This document shows positions 27,150-35,356 of a stretch of DNA of 64,000 nucleotides, piece after piece. This DNA comes from Actinomadura_E scrupuli. GTDB taxonomy: Bacteria > Actinomycetota > Actinomycetes > Streptosporangiales > Streptosporangiaceae. Below the pieces are notes generated by a model. The model had not been told where the DNA came from. It ran no database searches and saw only the letters and a program-made list of their open reading frames with translations. How positions within the stretch are numbered: position 1 is the first letter of the stretch; every line of letters starts with the position of its first letter. The position numbers were made by a program, and so were the translations under genes. The stretch lies in NCBI RefSeq assembly GCF_050971785.1, contig NZ_JBPCCU010000002.1:930001-994000 (forward strand). Direction: 5' to 3'.

Positions 27150-27371
27150 ATGGCACCGATTCGTACATCCTACGCCTGGCTGGGTGCTCGCTGGACCCTG
27201 GCAAAGGACCGCGACTGGCGAGACCGCGGCGAGGGCCCGGTGTCCTACCTGGCGGTTCTCATCCTGATCTCGCTGATCGCGGTCGCGATCTTCGCCACCG
27301 GTATTGACACCGCCATCGCCAACGCCATTAAGGCGGCCGTGAAGAAGGTCACAGACGGAAAAACGGCCTGA
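27150..27371 (+). CDS. small Flp-like pilin
   Basis: 73 residues: about 30 polar, basic residues, then RGEGPVSYLAVLILISLIAVAIF and a short amphipathic tail ending in Lys and Thr. The pattern Gly, four residues, Ser, Tyr, hydrophobic helix matches a class III prepilin signal except that the usual Glu at +5 is Ser. Small size, location after tadABC and a strong terminator immediately downstream suggest this is the major pilin. ATG 27150 has a GGGAGAG-like ribosome site. Confidence 0.72.
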   Translation: MAPIRTSYAWLGARWTLAKDRDWRDRGEGPVSYLAVLILISLIAVAIFATGIDTAIANAIKAAVKKVTDGKTA

Positions 27372-27393
27372 TTTGGTCCAAAATCAGGGTATA

Positions 27394-27435
27394 CACGGCC
27401 ATGGAGAACCGGACTGCCGGTTCTCCATGGCCGTG
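27394..27435 (+). terminator. rho-independent terminator after the pilin gene
   Basis: A perfect 19-bp stem (27394-27412 with 27417-27435) closed by the tetraloop ACTG, followed by TTCTGTC. It separates the pilin transcript from the next gene. The ATG at 27401 lies inside this stem, so it is not a credible start for the downstream lipoprotein. Confidence 0.88.
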
Positions 27436-27454
27436 TTCTGTCGAGGAGGCTGAA

Positions 27455-29002
27455 TTGACGCGCGTCAGCAGCGGCACGAAGCGCCTACTGGTGCTCGCCG
27501 TCCTGGGTTTTGTGGTCGCGGCCTGCGGCGGCTCGCCCACCAAACCGCCGGCCGGCAGTTCCGCCCCTCGGCCGGCTTCGGCTTCGGCCCGGCCGCCCGG
27601 GCAGGGCGTCCTGCAGTCACAGGTCGTGCTGCAGACCGGGGTGCGCGTGGATCTGCTCGCGCTGGACCAGGTCTCCGATCGTGTGATCGTCGCCCGGCTG
27701 CGCGCGGTCGGCCAGAGCGATCAGCCGTTCTATTTCGAGAACACGCTGAACGAATTGAACAGATTCGGCGCCGAGGGGGTGACGGATCCCAACGCCGTTT
27801 CGGCGATCACACTCTTCGACGGGGAGAAACTGCGCCGCTACTGGCCGCTGGTGGGGACCGACGGCAGATGCCTGTGCACCCGGAGTTTCGGGCGGTTGCA
27901 GGTGCCGGTCCGCGGTTCGCTGGACTTCGTCGCGGCCTTCCCGGCCCCGTCGCCCCGCATGACTTCACTGGATCTGTTGTTCCCCAATGCTCCGCCATTC
28001 CTTGATGTGCCGGTTCGTCAGGGCGGCGACGCGAAGATCTCCGTGGGAGAGGACACTCCGGCGCCGATCGACACGACGGTGGCCCCGACGAAACGCAGCC
28101 CGGTTCTCCCGGTCTATGCCACGTCGGACAGCCCTGGTAGCAGCCAGAGTGACGACGGCTCGGATCTGAGCATCCGGCTCTCGGCCGATGTCCTGTTCGC
28201 GCTCAACAAGGCGGTGTTGAACCCCACCGCCCAGGACATCCTGCGCGATGTCGCCGCGAAGATCGATCGGTCGACGGCCGGCACGGTACGTGTGGACGGC
28301 TACACCGACAACTCGGGCAATGACGGGATCAACAATCCGCTGTCGGAGCGGCGGGCCCAGAGCGTGCAGGCGGCCCTGCAGAAACTGGTGACCCGGTCGG
28401 GAGTCACCTATCAGCCGAAGGGGCATGGCTCGGCGAATCCGGTGGCCTCCAACGACACCGAGGAAGGGCGGCGGCTCAACCGGCGGGTCACCGTGACCTT
28501 CACCAGCCCGAAGGACAAGCCCGCGGCGGCCGGTTCGGCCACCCCGGCTCCGTCCGGGCCCGCGACCACCACCGTCCGCGCGTCGAGCAGGCCACCGAAG
28601 TACGGGGGCGCCTGGCCGGCCGATCCGGCCAAGCTCTCCGCGACCGTCTCCGGCCTGCGCCGGGACTCGCACGGGAACGCGGTGGTGACCGTGACGGTGC
28701 GCAATGACGATCCGGCGGTGCTCAACATGGCCGCCATGCTCACGACCAGTGATGGGCCGCATCACGGCGATGACACCAGCGGTGTGCTGGTCACCTCGGG
28801 CAAGGTACGGTACCGCCCGCTCTACGACTCGGCACTGCACTACCTGGGCCCCGCCTTCGACATGCTGGAGGACAAGTACACCGATCTCGGCATGGGCAGA
28901 CAGCTGACGGTGACGGCGATGTACAGGCTTCCGGCCGCGGTGACCGCCGTGACGGTCGAGGTACCCGGCTTCCAGCCCGCGCCGAACGTACCGGTGAAGT
29001 GA
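27455..29002 (+). CDS. OmpA-domain lipoprotein
   Basis: 515 residues. The N-terminus is a lipoprotein signal ending VVAAC, with Cys24 as the lipidated residue. An N-terminal extracellular region of unknown type follows. An OmpA/MotB-like peptidoglycan-binding domain spans about 245-355 (SADVLFALNKAVL, VDGYTDNSGND, LSERRAQSVQ, RRLNRRVTVTF), then a Pro/Thr linker and a beta-rich C-terminal domain. The start is TTG 27455, with GAGGAGG five bases upstream. It follows the pilin terminator and may tie the surface apparatus to the wall. Confidence 0.85.
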   Translation: MTRVSSGTKRLLVLAVLGFVVAACGGSPTKPPAGSSAPRPASASARPPGQGVLQSQVVLQTGVRVDLLALDQVSDRVIVARLRAVGQSDQPFYFENTLNELNRFGAEGVTDPNAVSAITLFDGEKLRRYWPLVGTDGRCLCTRSFGRLQVPVRGSLDFVAAFPAPSPRMTSLDLLFPNAPPFLDVPVRQGGDAKISVGEDTPAPIDTTVAPTKRSPVLPVYATSDSPGSSQSDDGSDLSIRLSADVLFALNKAVLNPTAQDILRDVAAKIDRSTAGTVRVDGYTDNSGNDGINNPLSERRAQSVQAALQKLVTRSGVTYQPKGHGSANPVASNDTEEGRRLNRRVTVTFTSPKDKPAAAGSATPAPSGPATTTVRASSRPPKYGGAWPADPAKLSATVSGLRRDSHGNAVVTVTVRNDDPAVLNMAAMLTTSDGPHHGDDTSGVLVTSGKVRYRPLYDSALHYLGPAFDMLEDKYTDLGMGRQLTVTAMYRLPAAVTAVTVEVPGFQPAPNVPVK

Positions 29003-29018
29003 CGCCCGGCCCCGCCGC

Positions 29019-30767
29019 TCAGCAGCCGGGGGCGTACCAGGTCACCCAGCGCGGCTGAGCGGCGTCGGCGGGGCCGCCCGGGGCGAACCGCCAATCCGCG
29101 GGGTGCCCCGGCCAGGTGTCCTCGGCGGAGGTGCCGGCCGGCCATGACACGATCGCGGCGCACACCCCCGGGCCCGGCAGCCCCCGCCTTGGGTCGAAGC
29201 GGCCGATACGGGTCCACCAGACATGGAAGGCCAGCCGGGCGTAGATCCGGTCGATGGCCGGGTAGCCCCTCGCCGCCGGGGGAGTGTAGGCGGCGCCGGG
29301 GACCGTCTGGGCGACGGCCACTCCGCCGCGCGGGCTCGCGGGCCGTGCGACGGGTTCCGCTCCCGGCCTGGCCAGCCCGAGGACGATCAGTGTCAGCGCG
29401 GACAGATTGACGATCAGAATCGCGCCGAAGAGCAGCGGCCCCTTCCAGCGGGCCAGCACCGCAAGACCCGCCAGCAGTGCGCAGGTGGTCAGTGAGGTGG
29501 TGACCACGTGAAGCTGGTTCCAGCTCCCGCCGAGCAGCCCGACCTCGGGGAAGTCCCAGGCGACGAACGTGTAGGTGCGCAGCCGGGACCCGCCGTGGAC
29601 GGCGACCCACAGCCCGGTGCCGGCCATCAGCAGGGCGCCGGCGGCGACCAGGCGCGCGGCGGCCCTGCTCCGGATGACCACGACCAGGCCGATCAGTGCG
29701 TAGACGAGCGCGACGCAGGACAGGTAGCGGCTGTAGGCGAAGTTGCCGACGCGGTGCTCGTCCGGCAACGCGGCCGAGGCCGCGTACGCGATGCCCAGGG
29801 TGACCACCAGCAGCGCACCGGCCATCACCCGATCGGCCTGCCGGGTACGCCGCCGGAACACGGTCAGCCCGACCGCCACCAGACCGGGTGCGCCCAGACC
29901 CCAGGTGGCGGCCACCATCGCCCAGATCTGCCCGGCACCGCCCGACAGGGACCAGGCCTGGCCGTGCACCGTGGTGAGCCGGTCCCACAGCAGGTCCCCG
30001 AGATCGAGCGCGCCATGGGGGTAGAGCGCGGCGGCGAGCCGGGCGTTGAGCAGGACCGCTCCCGCACCGCCCGCCGCGGTGACACCGAGGGCCACCGCGG
30101 CCGTCCCCCGGGCGGCGCCCCTGATCAGGTACGCGCAGACCACGAGTCCGTGGACGAGCAGGATCACCGCGCCTCGGGAATGGGCCGCGTAGGCGAAGCA
30201 GGCCAGGAGACTCGCCAGGACACCGGCCTTCGGCCCGGCATGGCCGACGAACCGGTCCAGGGCCAGCAGCCAGCCCAGCACGACCGCCGGGAGAACCGCG
30301 TCGGACTGGGCGGTCACTCCGTAGAGGGTGCACGCGGGCAGCAGCGCCACCGCCCAGGCCAGCGGCAGGGCGGGCATGGGCGCCAGCCGGAGCCTTCTGA
30401 GCAGGAGGTAGCCGAGGGGGAAGACCGCGGCGCCGACCAGGGCGTTGATCCCCAGCACCAGCCGGTAGACCACGCCGGGATCGTGGCTGACCAGGAAGGC
30501 CGGTGCCACCAGAAGCGAGTAACCCCCCGGGTAGAGGGTGTAGCCGGACAGATCCGTCCCGGGACCGCCGGCGAGCCAGCGCGCGCCGATCAGGTAGCCG
30601 CTCTCGTCCGGCAGGAACGAGGGCGCGGCCTGCCCCCAGGACAGCCAGAGCCGGAGGGCGGCCTGGGCCGCCCAGCCGGCCGCCAGGAGCCAGGGGAGTC
30701 CTGCCACGAGGTGGTTCCGCCCCGCCCGCCGGGTTTCGAGCCGGTCGGAGACCATCGGCTGGGACAC
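29019..30767 (-). CDS. GT39/ArnT-like membrane glycosyltransferase (copy 1)
   Basis: 582 residues with about ten to twelve hydrophobic helices. An acidic DESGY motif after the first helix (near residue 54) matches the catalytic Asp-Glu region of GT-C enzymes that use polyprenyl-phosphate sugars. The last 100 residues form an extracellular domain ending WVTWYAPGC. It is clearly paralogous to the upstream gene and separated from it by 34 bp, so the two are likely cotranscribed. The substrate is unknown; surface or pilus-associated proteins encoded nearby are candidates. Confidence 0.8.
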   Translation of the reverse strand: MSQPMVSDRLETRRAGRNHLVAGLPWLLAAGWAAQAALRLWLSWGQAAPSFLPDESGYLIGARWLAGGPGTDLSGYTLYPGGYSLLVAPAFLVSHDPGVVYRLVLGINALVGAAVFPLGYLLLRRLRLAPMPALPLAWAVALLPACTLYGVTAQSDAVLPAVVLGWLLALDRFVGHAGPKAGVLASLLACFAYAAHSRGAVILLVHGLVVCAYLIRGAARGTAAVALGVTAAGGAGAVLLNARLAAALYPHGALDLGDLLWDRLTTVHGQAWSLSGGAGQIWAMVAATWGLGAPGLVAVGLTVFRRRTRQADRVMAGALLVVTLGIAYAASAALPDEHRVGNFAYSRYLSCVALVYALIGLVVVIRSRAAARLVAAGALLMAGTGLWVAVHGGSRLRTYTFVAWDFPEVGLLGGSWNQLHVVTTSLTTCALLAGLAVLARWKGPLLFGAILIVNLSALTLIVLGLARPGAEPVARPASPRGGVAVAQTVPGAAYTPPAARGYPAIDRIYARLAFHVWWTRIGRFDPRRGLPGPGVCAAIVSWPAGTSAEDTWPGHPADWRFAPGGPADAAQPRWVTWYAPGC

Positions 30768-30801
30768 TCCGGGTACCTCACCGTCGGGGTCGGGGGACAG
30801 G

Positions 30802-32559
30802 TCACCGTGCGGCGGGGCAGGACGGGTTGTACCAGGTCACCCACCGCGACCGCTTCTGCGGCGTGCCCCCGGGACGGAACCGCCAGCCGGGTGGGTGCTC
30901 CGGCCAGGTGTCGGCGGCACGGAGCCCTTTCGGCCAGAACACGATGGCGGCGCACAGGCTCGGGTCCCGCACTCCGCGGCCCGGGTCGAAGCGCTCCAGC
31001 CGGGTCCAGTGGACCAGGTAGGCCACGCGTGCGTAGATCAGTTCCGGGACGGGATACACGGGATCCATCGGCGGGTGCTCGACACCTGGAATCGGGCGCT
31101 CGAGGGCCGCTCGCCCCGCGGGAACCCCGGGCTGCGGAGGCGGGGGAGTCTGCTGGGTGAGGGCGACGACGATGAAGGTCAGCGCACAGAGGTTCAGCAC
31201 CAGCAGGGCGGAGAAGAGCTTGACGACCCCCCAGCGGCGCAGCAGGACGAACGTCAGCAGCAGGACGCAGACCACCACGGACGTGACGAGCAGCCGGAGC
31301 CGGTCGTAGCCGCCGCCACCGAGCAACCCGATCTCGGGGAAGTCCCAGCCCAGGTAGAGATGGGTGCGCAGCCGTGGCCCGGCGTAGCCGAGGACCCACA
31401 GCCCCGCCCCGCAGAACACCAGGAAGGTGGCCGCGATCTCCCGGGTCGGCGAACGGTGCCGGACCAGCGCCGCGAGTCCGATGAGCGTGTACACCAGCGC
31501 GAAGCAGGAGAGGTAGCGGGCGTAGGCGAAGTTGGCGACTCGGTGCTCGTCGGGCAGCGCGGCCGAGGTGAGGTAGGCGACGCTGGCCGTGGCCGCCAGC
31601 AGCGCCCCCGCCATGATCCGGTCCTCCCGGGGGGCGTGCGGCCGGCACATCACCCTGGCGGTCACCACCAGTCCCAGCCCGCCGATCCCCCAGGTGGTGG
31701 CGATCATGGCCCAGAGCTGCCCCACCCCGCCCGACAGTGCCCAGGCCTGGCCGCTGAGGCTCGTCGCCCGGTCCAGCACGTTGGAGCCCAGATCGCGTGT
31801 CCCGTACGGGTAGAGCGCGTGGGACAACCGGTCGTTGAGGAAGGTCGCGGCCACGAACCCCGCCGCGGTCACGCCCAGCCCGACGAGAGGTCCGCGGCGG
31901 GCCCTGCCGCGGACCAGGTACGCGACCAGCACGCTGCAGTGGAGGGCGACGATCACGGTGCCACGGGTGTGCGTGGCGTGGGCGAAGCAGGCCACCAGGC
32001 TCGCCGTCACCACCGCACCCGTGCCGCCCCGCCGGACGAAACGGTCCAGGGCCAGCAGCCAGCCGAGCACCAGCACGGGGAACACCGCGTCGGCCATGGC
32101 CACCACGCCGAACAACGTGGTCGCCGGGAGCAGCGCGGCGGCCCAGCCGAGCGTGTAGCCGTGCAGCCGGGACAGCCCCAGCCTGCGGAGCAGGAGGTAG
32201 CCCAGCGGGAAGATCAGCGCGCCGGCCAGGGAGTTGATGCCGATGGCCAGCCGGTAGACCACCCCGGGATCGCTGCTGACCAGATATGCGGGAGCCAGCA
32301 GCAGGGAATAGCCGCCCTGGTAGAAGGTGAAGCCGGACAGATCCGTACCCGGCCCACCGGTCAGCCAGCGCGCACCGATCAGGTAGCCCGCCTCGTCGGG
32401 GTTCACGATGGGCGCGCCGTGTCCTGCGGCGAACGCCAGGCGTACGCACACCTGGGCGGCCCAGCCGGCCAGCAGTATCCACGGGAAGTACGTCCTCACC
32501 GGGCGGGCCGGGAGGGCCCCCTCCGACAGCGGCGAGGCGAGCGTGGCCGACTGCGTCAT
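30802..32559 (-). CDS. GT39/ArnT-like membrane glycosyltransferase (copy 2)
   Basis: 585 residues, same topology as the downstream neighbour: first helix, DEAGYLIGARW acidic motif, GGPGTDLSGF loop, many helices, then an extracellular tail ending WVTWYNPSC. Long stretches are shared with copy 1, including the LLALDRFV and ALPDEHRV segments, so this is a tandem duplication that has diverged. ATG 32559 starts the pair. A GGGCCCAA motif of the Tad-region type lies about 60 bp upstream. Confidence 0.8.
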   Translation of the reverse strand: MTQSATLASPLSEGALPARPVRTYFPWILLAGWAAQVCVRLAFAAGHGAPIVNPDEAGYLIGARWLTGGPGTDLSGFTFYQGGYSLLLAPAYLVSSDPGVVYRLAIGINSLAGALIFPLGYLLLRRLGLSRLHGYTLGWAAALLPATTLFGVVAMADAVFPVLVLGWLLALDRFVRRGGTGAVVTASLVACFAHATHTRGTVIVALHCSVLVAYLVRGRARRGPLVGLGVTAAGFVAATFLNDRLSHALYPYGTRDLGSNVLDRATSLSGQAWALSGGVGQLWAMIATTWGIGGLGLVVTARVMCRPHAPREDRIMAGALLAATASVAYLTSAALPDEHRVANFAYARYLSCFALVYTLIGLAALVRHRSPTREIAATFLVFCGAGLWVLGYAGPRLRTHLYLGWDFPEIGLLGGGGYDRLRLLVTSVVVCVLLLTFVLLRRWGVVKLFSALLVLNLCALTFIVVALTQQTPPPPQPGVPAGRAALERPIPGVEHPPMDPVYPVPELIYARVAYLVHWTRLERFDPGRGVRDPSLCAAIVFWPKGLRAADTWPEHPPGWRFRPGGTPQKRSRWVTWYNPSCPAAR

Positions 32560-32593
32560 GGAGTCAACCGTAGATCGCCGGCAGCGGGGTGTA

Positions 32594-32636
32594 TTGGGCC
32601 TCCGGTCAGGTGCCCCGTTGGGCCCCCGGACCTATG
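32594..32636 (-). promoter_or_regulatory. GGTC-N3-GGGCCCAA motif upstream of the glycosyltransferase pair
   Basis: On the minus strand CATAGGTC, three bases, then GGGCCCAACG occupies 32636-32616, followed 24 bp on by another GCCCAA. Eighteen of 21 positions are identical to the site at 35147-35167. It sits upstream of the glycosyltransferase operon start at 32559. Confidence 0.6.
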
Positions 32637-32651
32637 CCCCCGCCGGTGCGG

Positions 32652-33062
32652 TTAGGGAAGCAACCGGTGCCAGTACCCTGCCAGCAGCGCCGTGCAGACG
32701 GCTCCGAAGAACAGCAGGAACGCGGCCTTCGGCCAGATGTCGCGCCGCGCGAAGCCGAGGCGCCCGCGCTCCGGGCGCGCCGGGTCGTACAACACCTTGA
32801 CCAGGGCACCCGCGGCCGTCCGGGCGCGGCCACCCTCGGTCAGGGTCGCCTCCCGTCCGTCCGGCAGCCGATAGCGGACGGTCAGCCGGTAGGTGTCCCG
32901 GGTGCCGGGCTCGGTGTTCTTCTCGCCCTCGCAGGCGGTCACCACCCCGTCGGCCGGCACGGCGCGGGCGAGGAAGCGCAGGTGGCGGATCGCCCAGATC
33001 GGGGTGCCGGCGAGCGTTCCCGGTCCGCCCAGGACCAGCAGGACGAGGATCACGATCTCCAT
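32652..33062 (-). CDS. DUF3592-like membrane protein
   Basis: 136 residues. A helix is at the N-terminus, a beta-rich soluble segment in the middle (TYRLTVRYRLPDGREATLTE, VKVLYDPARPERGRLG) and a helix at the C-terminus. This is the usual DUF3592 pattern, where an OB-like domain sits between two helices. Function unknown. Its ATG follows directly on the stop of the next gene upstream (TAG then ATG), so both are in one unit. Confidence 0.7.
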   Translation of the reverse strand: MEIVILVLLVLGGPGTLAGTPIWAIRHLRFLARAVPADGVVTACEGEKNTEPGTRDTYRLTVRYRLPDGREATLTEGGRARTAAGALVKVLYDPARPERGRLGFARRDIWPKAAFLLFFGAVCTALLAGYWHRLLP

Positions 33063-33455
33063 CTAGGCCCGCCTCCGGACGCGCCGGCCGAACAGTGCCG
33101 CGCCCCCCGTCGCGCCGAGCGCGACCGGGAGGCTGTACAGGATCGCACCGGCCCACTGGCCCGCGGCGAGCGCGGGCAGGACGACCAGGGCCATCACGGC
33201 CAGCGGGCCGACCGGCGCGAGCGGTATCCGCCGGGACGCCAGCCGGCGTGCCGCCACGACCCCGGCGAGCGCGCTCGCCGCCAGCAGGGCGGCCACCACC
33301 GTGGCTCCCGCGGTCCAGGTGAAACCCCCGCTCGTCACGCTGTCCGGGGAGTTCGCGAGCAGGACCGCCGTCGCCGCGGTGAGCATGATGACGGTGGCCA
33401 GCATGATCAGGCCGCTCTCCACGATCGCGCGAACCGGCCGGTGCGCCCCGTTCAC
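33063..33455 (-). CDS. small four-helix membrane protein, unknown
   Basis: About 130 residues with four predicted transmembrane helices and a basic C-terminus (GRRVRRRA). No family recognised. GTG 33455 is chosen because it lies just after the upstream stop at 33487 and precedes the first helix; the frame remains open into the neighbouring gene up to 33566, but that part is out of phase with a better gene. It sits between a pseudopilin-fusion gene and the DUF3592 gene on the same strand. Confidence 0.55.
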   Translation of the reverse strand: MNGAHRPVRAIVESGLIMLATVIMLTAATAVLLANSPDSVTSGGFTWTAGATVVAALLAASALAGVVAARRLASRRIPLAPVGPLAVMALVVLPALAAGQWAGAILYSLPVALGATGGAALFGRRVRRRA

Positions 33456-33486
33456 GCCGTCGGCCCGTACGCCGTCGCCGGCCGGT

Positions 33487-35112
33487 TCAGCTGTGGCAGT
33501 CGGTCCACGGAACCCATCCTTTGCCGTCCTCCCAGATCTCGGCCCGCGCCAGCTGGTCGTCCTCACCCTCCAGTTTCAGCTCGGCCAGCGAGTCCCCCCG
33601 CTTACCCGAGGCCTGCCCGGTGAACTTGAGGTTGCCGACGTCCGAGTCGTAGGAGAGCCGGGTCCTGGTCCCCTTCTGGTCGACCAGGGTGTTGAGCGTG
33701 TCACCGGCCGGGGTGCCCCAGGCCACCACGCCGCCCAGCGGCGAGACCGCCCAGGCCGCGGCGCTCAGCAGGAAGAAGTTCTTCGCGGCCTCCGCGCTCG
33801 CCGGGTCGGTGACATCCAGGCTGCTCTGCTCGATGGTGCGCTCACCCCCCAGCGGGACCTGGATGTTCACTACGCCCTTCAGGGTCTTGTCCTTCCTGGT
33901 CACCTCGTCGGCGGCCCTGCCGTACCAGTTGCCCTGCATGTCCACGATCCGGGTGTACCTGGTGAGGTCGCCGTGCTCGTCGGTGGTGAGCTGGTAGACG
34001 ACGCTGATCTTCCCTTTCCAGGTCAGGCCGATGTCGGGCCAGTTGGCCTTGAGCGACTCCCGGGCCTTGTAGGGCAGCCGGAACGTCGCACCGTACTTCT
34101 TCGCCAGCTCCCTCTCGAGGTAGTCGATCGCGTCGTCGACCTTGCCGTTGAAACGTCTCCGTGCCGCCGGGGGGATCAGGACGCCGAGGTCGATGACGGC
34201 CGACGGCTCGAGTTCGGCGGAGTCGCGCATCGTGAACGTGGTGTCGCCCTGGTCGTTGCGCCTGATCCCCATGAGGTGCCAGCCACGGCCGCCGACCGAG
34301 AACCCCAGCCTGCCGTCGAACAGGCTGGCCTTGCCGCTGAACCCGCCGGTGGGACCGGCCTCCAGCGACCATTCCTTGCGAGGTGGAAGGGGGTCTCCCT
34401 CGATGAATTCCTTGACCTTGCCCCCGAGGCCGAAGGGAAGGTTCTCGGCGACGTTCACCAGCGGGCCCGTGACCGAATTGCCGTGGGCGGCGATGTTCGC
34501 CAGTTGCCGAGCGCGGTGTTCCGCGTACTTCAGCGGGAAACCGTTGGCGTCCTTCTCGTTGTCGAAGGCATAGGTCTCGCCGGCGCTCACGTTGAGGCCG
34601 TACCAGGCCCCGCCCCCGACCGGACTCGAGCCGCCGGCCTGGGAGGGGCCCGCAGGGGAGTCGGTGCCCGACTGCCCGCCCGGCAGGCTGGGGGTCGCGA
34701 TCGCGCCCTCACCCCATCCGTAGACCGTGACCTCCCACCGATCGGGCCGGCCGGGGGTCACGATCCGGCGCTTCTGGAAGCCGAGCCGGATTCCACCGCG
34801 AAGGTCTACGTAGCGCACGGGAAAGGTGACGATGAGCTCGCCGTAGTGCGTCCCGATGTCGGCGTAGCAGGGGTTCTGCGGGCGGGCGACCTGGGGCTGC
34901 TGAGGACAGAGGGCTGCCAGGCCTCCGGCGCGCAGGATCCTGCACACCGCCGCCTTGGTCCCGGAGGCGATGTCGTCGCCGATCCCGGACACCACGATGC
35001 TCCCGGAGATCATCGCGATCAGGAGCAGGACCGCGACGTACTCGACCGACCCGGCGCCGCGGTCGGCACCGGCGCGGCGTCGCCGGGACACCATCCTGAT
35101 CAAGGGAGTCAC
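33487..35112 (-). CDS. large protein with prepilin-type N-terminus, unknown extracellular domain
   Basis: 541 residues. After 18 mostly basic residues comes G-AGSVEY and a hydrophobic helix, a textbook class III prepilin signal (Glu +5, Tyr +6). The remaining 490 or so residues are a polar, beta-rich extracellular part with Cys near the membrane and at the C-terminus. Ordinary pseudopilins are under about 200 residues, so this is a fusion of a pilin-like head to a large unknown domain. GTG 35112 is the start. A Tad-type GGGCCCAA motif lies upstream. It may be a minor tip subunit or a Tad-exported protein. Confidence 0.7.
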   Translation of the reverse strand: MTPLIRMVSRRRRAGADRGAGSVEYVAVLLLIAMISGSIVVSGIGDDIASGTKAAVCRILRAGGLAALCPQQPQVARPQNPCYADIGTHYGELIVTFPVRYVDLRGGIRLGFQKRRIVTPGRPDRWEVTVYGWGEGAIATPSLPGGQSGTDSPAGPSQAGGSSPVGGGAWYGLNVSAGETYAFDNEKDANGFPLKYAEHRARQLANIAAHGNSVTGPLVNVAENLPFGLGGKVKEFIEGDPLPPRKEWSLEAGPTGGFSGKASLFDGRLGFSVGGRGWHLMGIRRNDQGDTTFTMRDSAELEPSAVIDLGVLIPPAARRRFNGKVDDAIDYLERELAKKYGATFRLPYKARESLKANWPDIGLTWKGKISVVYQLTTDEHGDLTRYTRIVDMQGNWYGRAADEVTRKDKTLKGVVNIQVPLGGERTIEQSSLDVTDPASAEAAKNFFLLSAAAWAVSPLGGVVAWGTPAGDTLNTLVDQKGTRTRLSYDSDVGNLKFTGQASGKRGDSLAELKLEGEDDQLARAEIWEDGKGWVPWTDCHS

Positions 35113-35146
35113 GCCTTGAACACAACCAGGGCACGTGCGATCCCCC

Positions 35147-35178
35147 CATAGGTCTTCGGGCCCAACGAGAGGCCCAAA
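35147..35178 (+). promoter_or_regulatory. GGTC-N3-GGGCCCAA motif upstream of the 541-residue prepilin-type gene
   Basis: CATAGGTC, TTC, GGGCCCAACG at 35147-35167, then a second GCCCAA exactly 12 bp after the first. It lies 35-65 bp before the GTG at 35112 and is nearly identical to the site at 32616-32636 in opposite orientation. Confidence 0.6.
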
Positions 35179-35356
35179 TATGCAGGTCAGGCAGGGTGTG
35201 TAGCCAGAAGTTCATCTGATCGACGGTGAGATGTAGACGCCTGTTGGCCCGCCCATCGTGGGGCCGTGCCGTGGGCGGCGGAAAGGAGGGGAGCTTCGGT
35301 CGGCCGGTCCCTCACGGCGGTCATCGCGGGAGCCGGGATTCCACCGGTCCGGGGGG

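Noticed and set aside
27401..27454. ATG 27401 as start of the OmpA-domain lipoprotein
   Set aside because: It lies inside a perfect 19-bp terminator stem, and TTG 27455 has a strong ribosome site and gives a normal lipoprotein signal.
29508..32655. Two long plus-strand frames opposite the glycosyltransferase pair
   Set aside because: Low-complexity Gln/Arg/Gly translations with no domains; the minus-strand proteins have consistent helices and paralogy.
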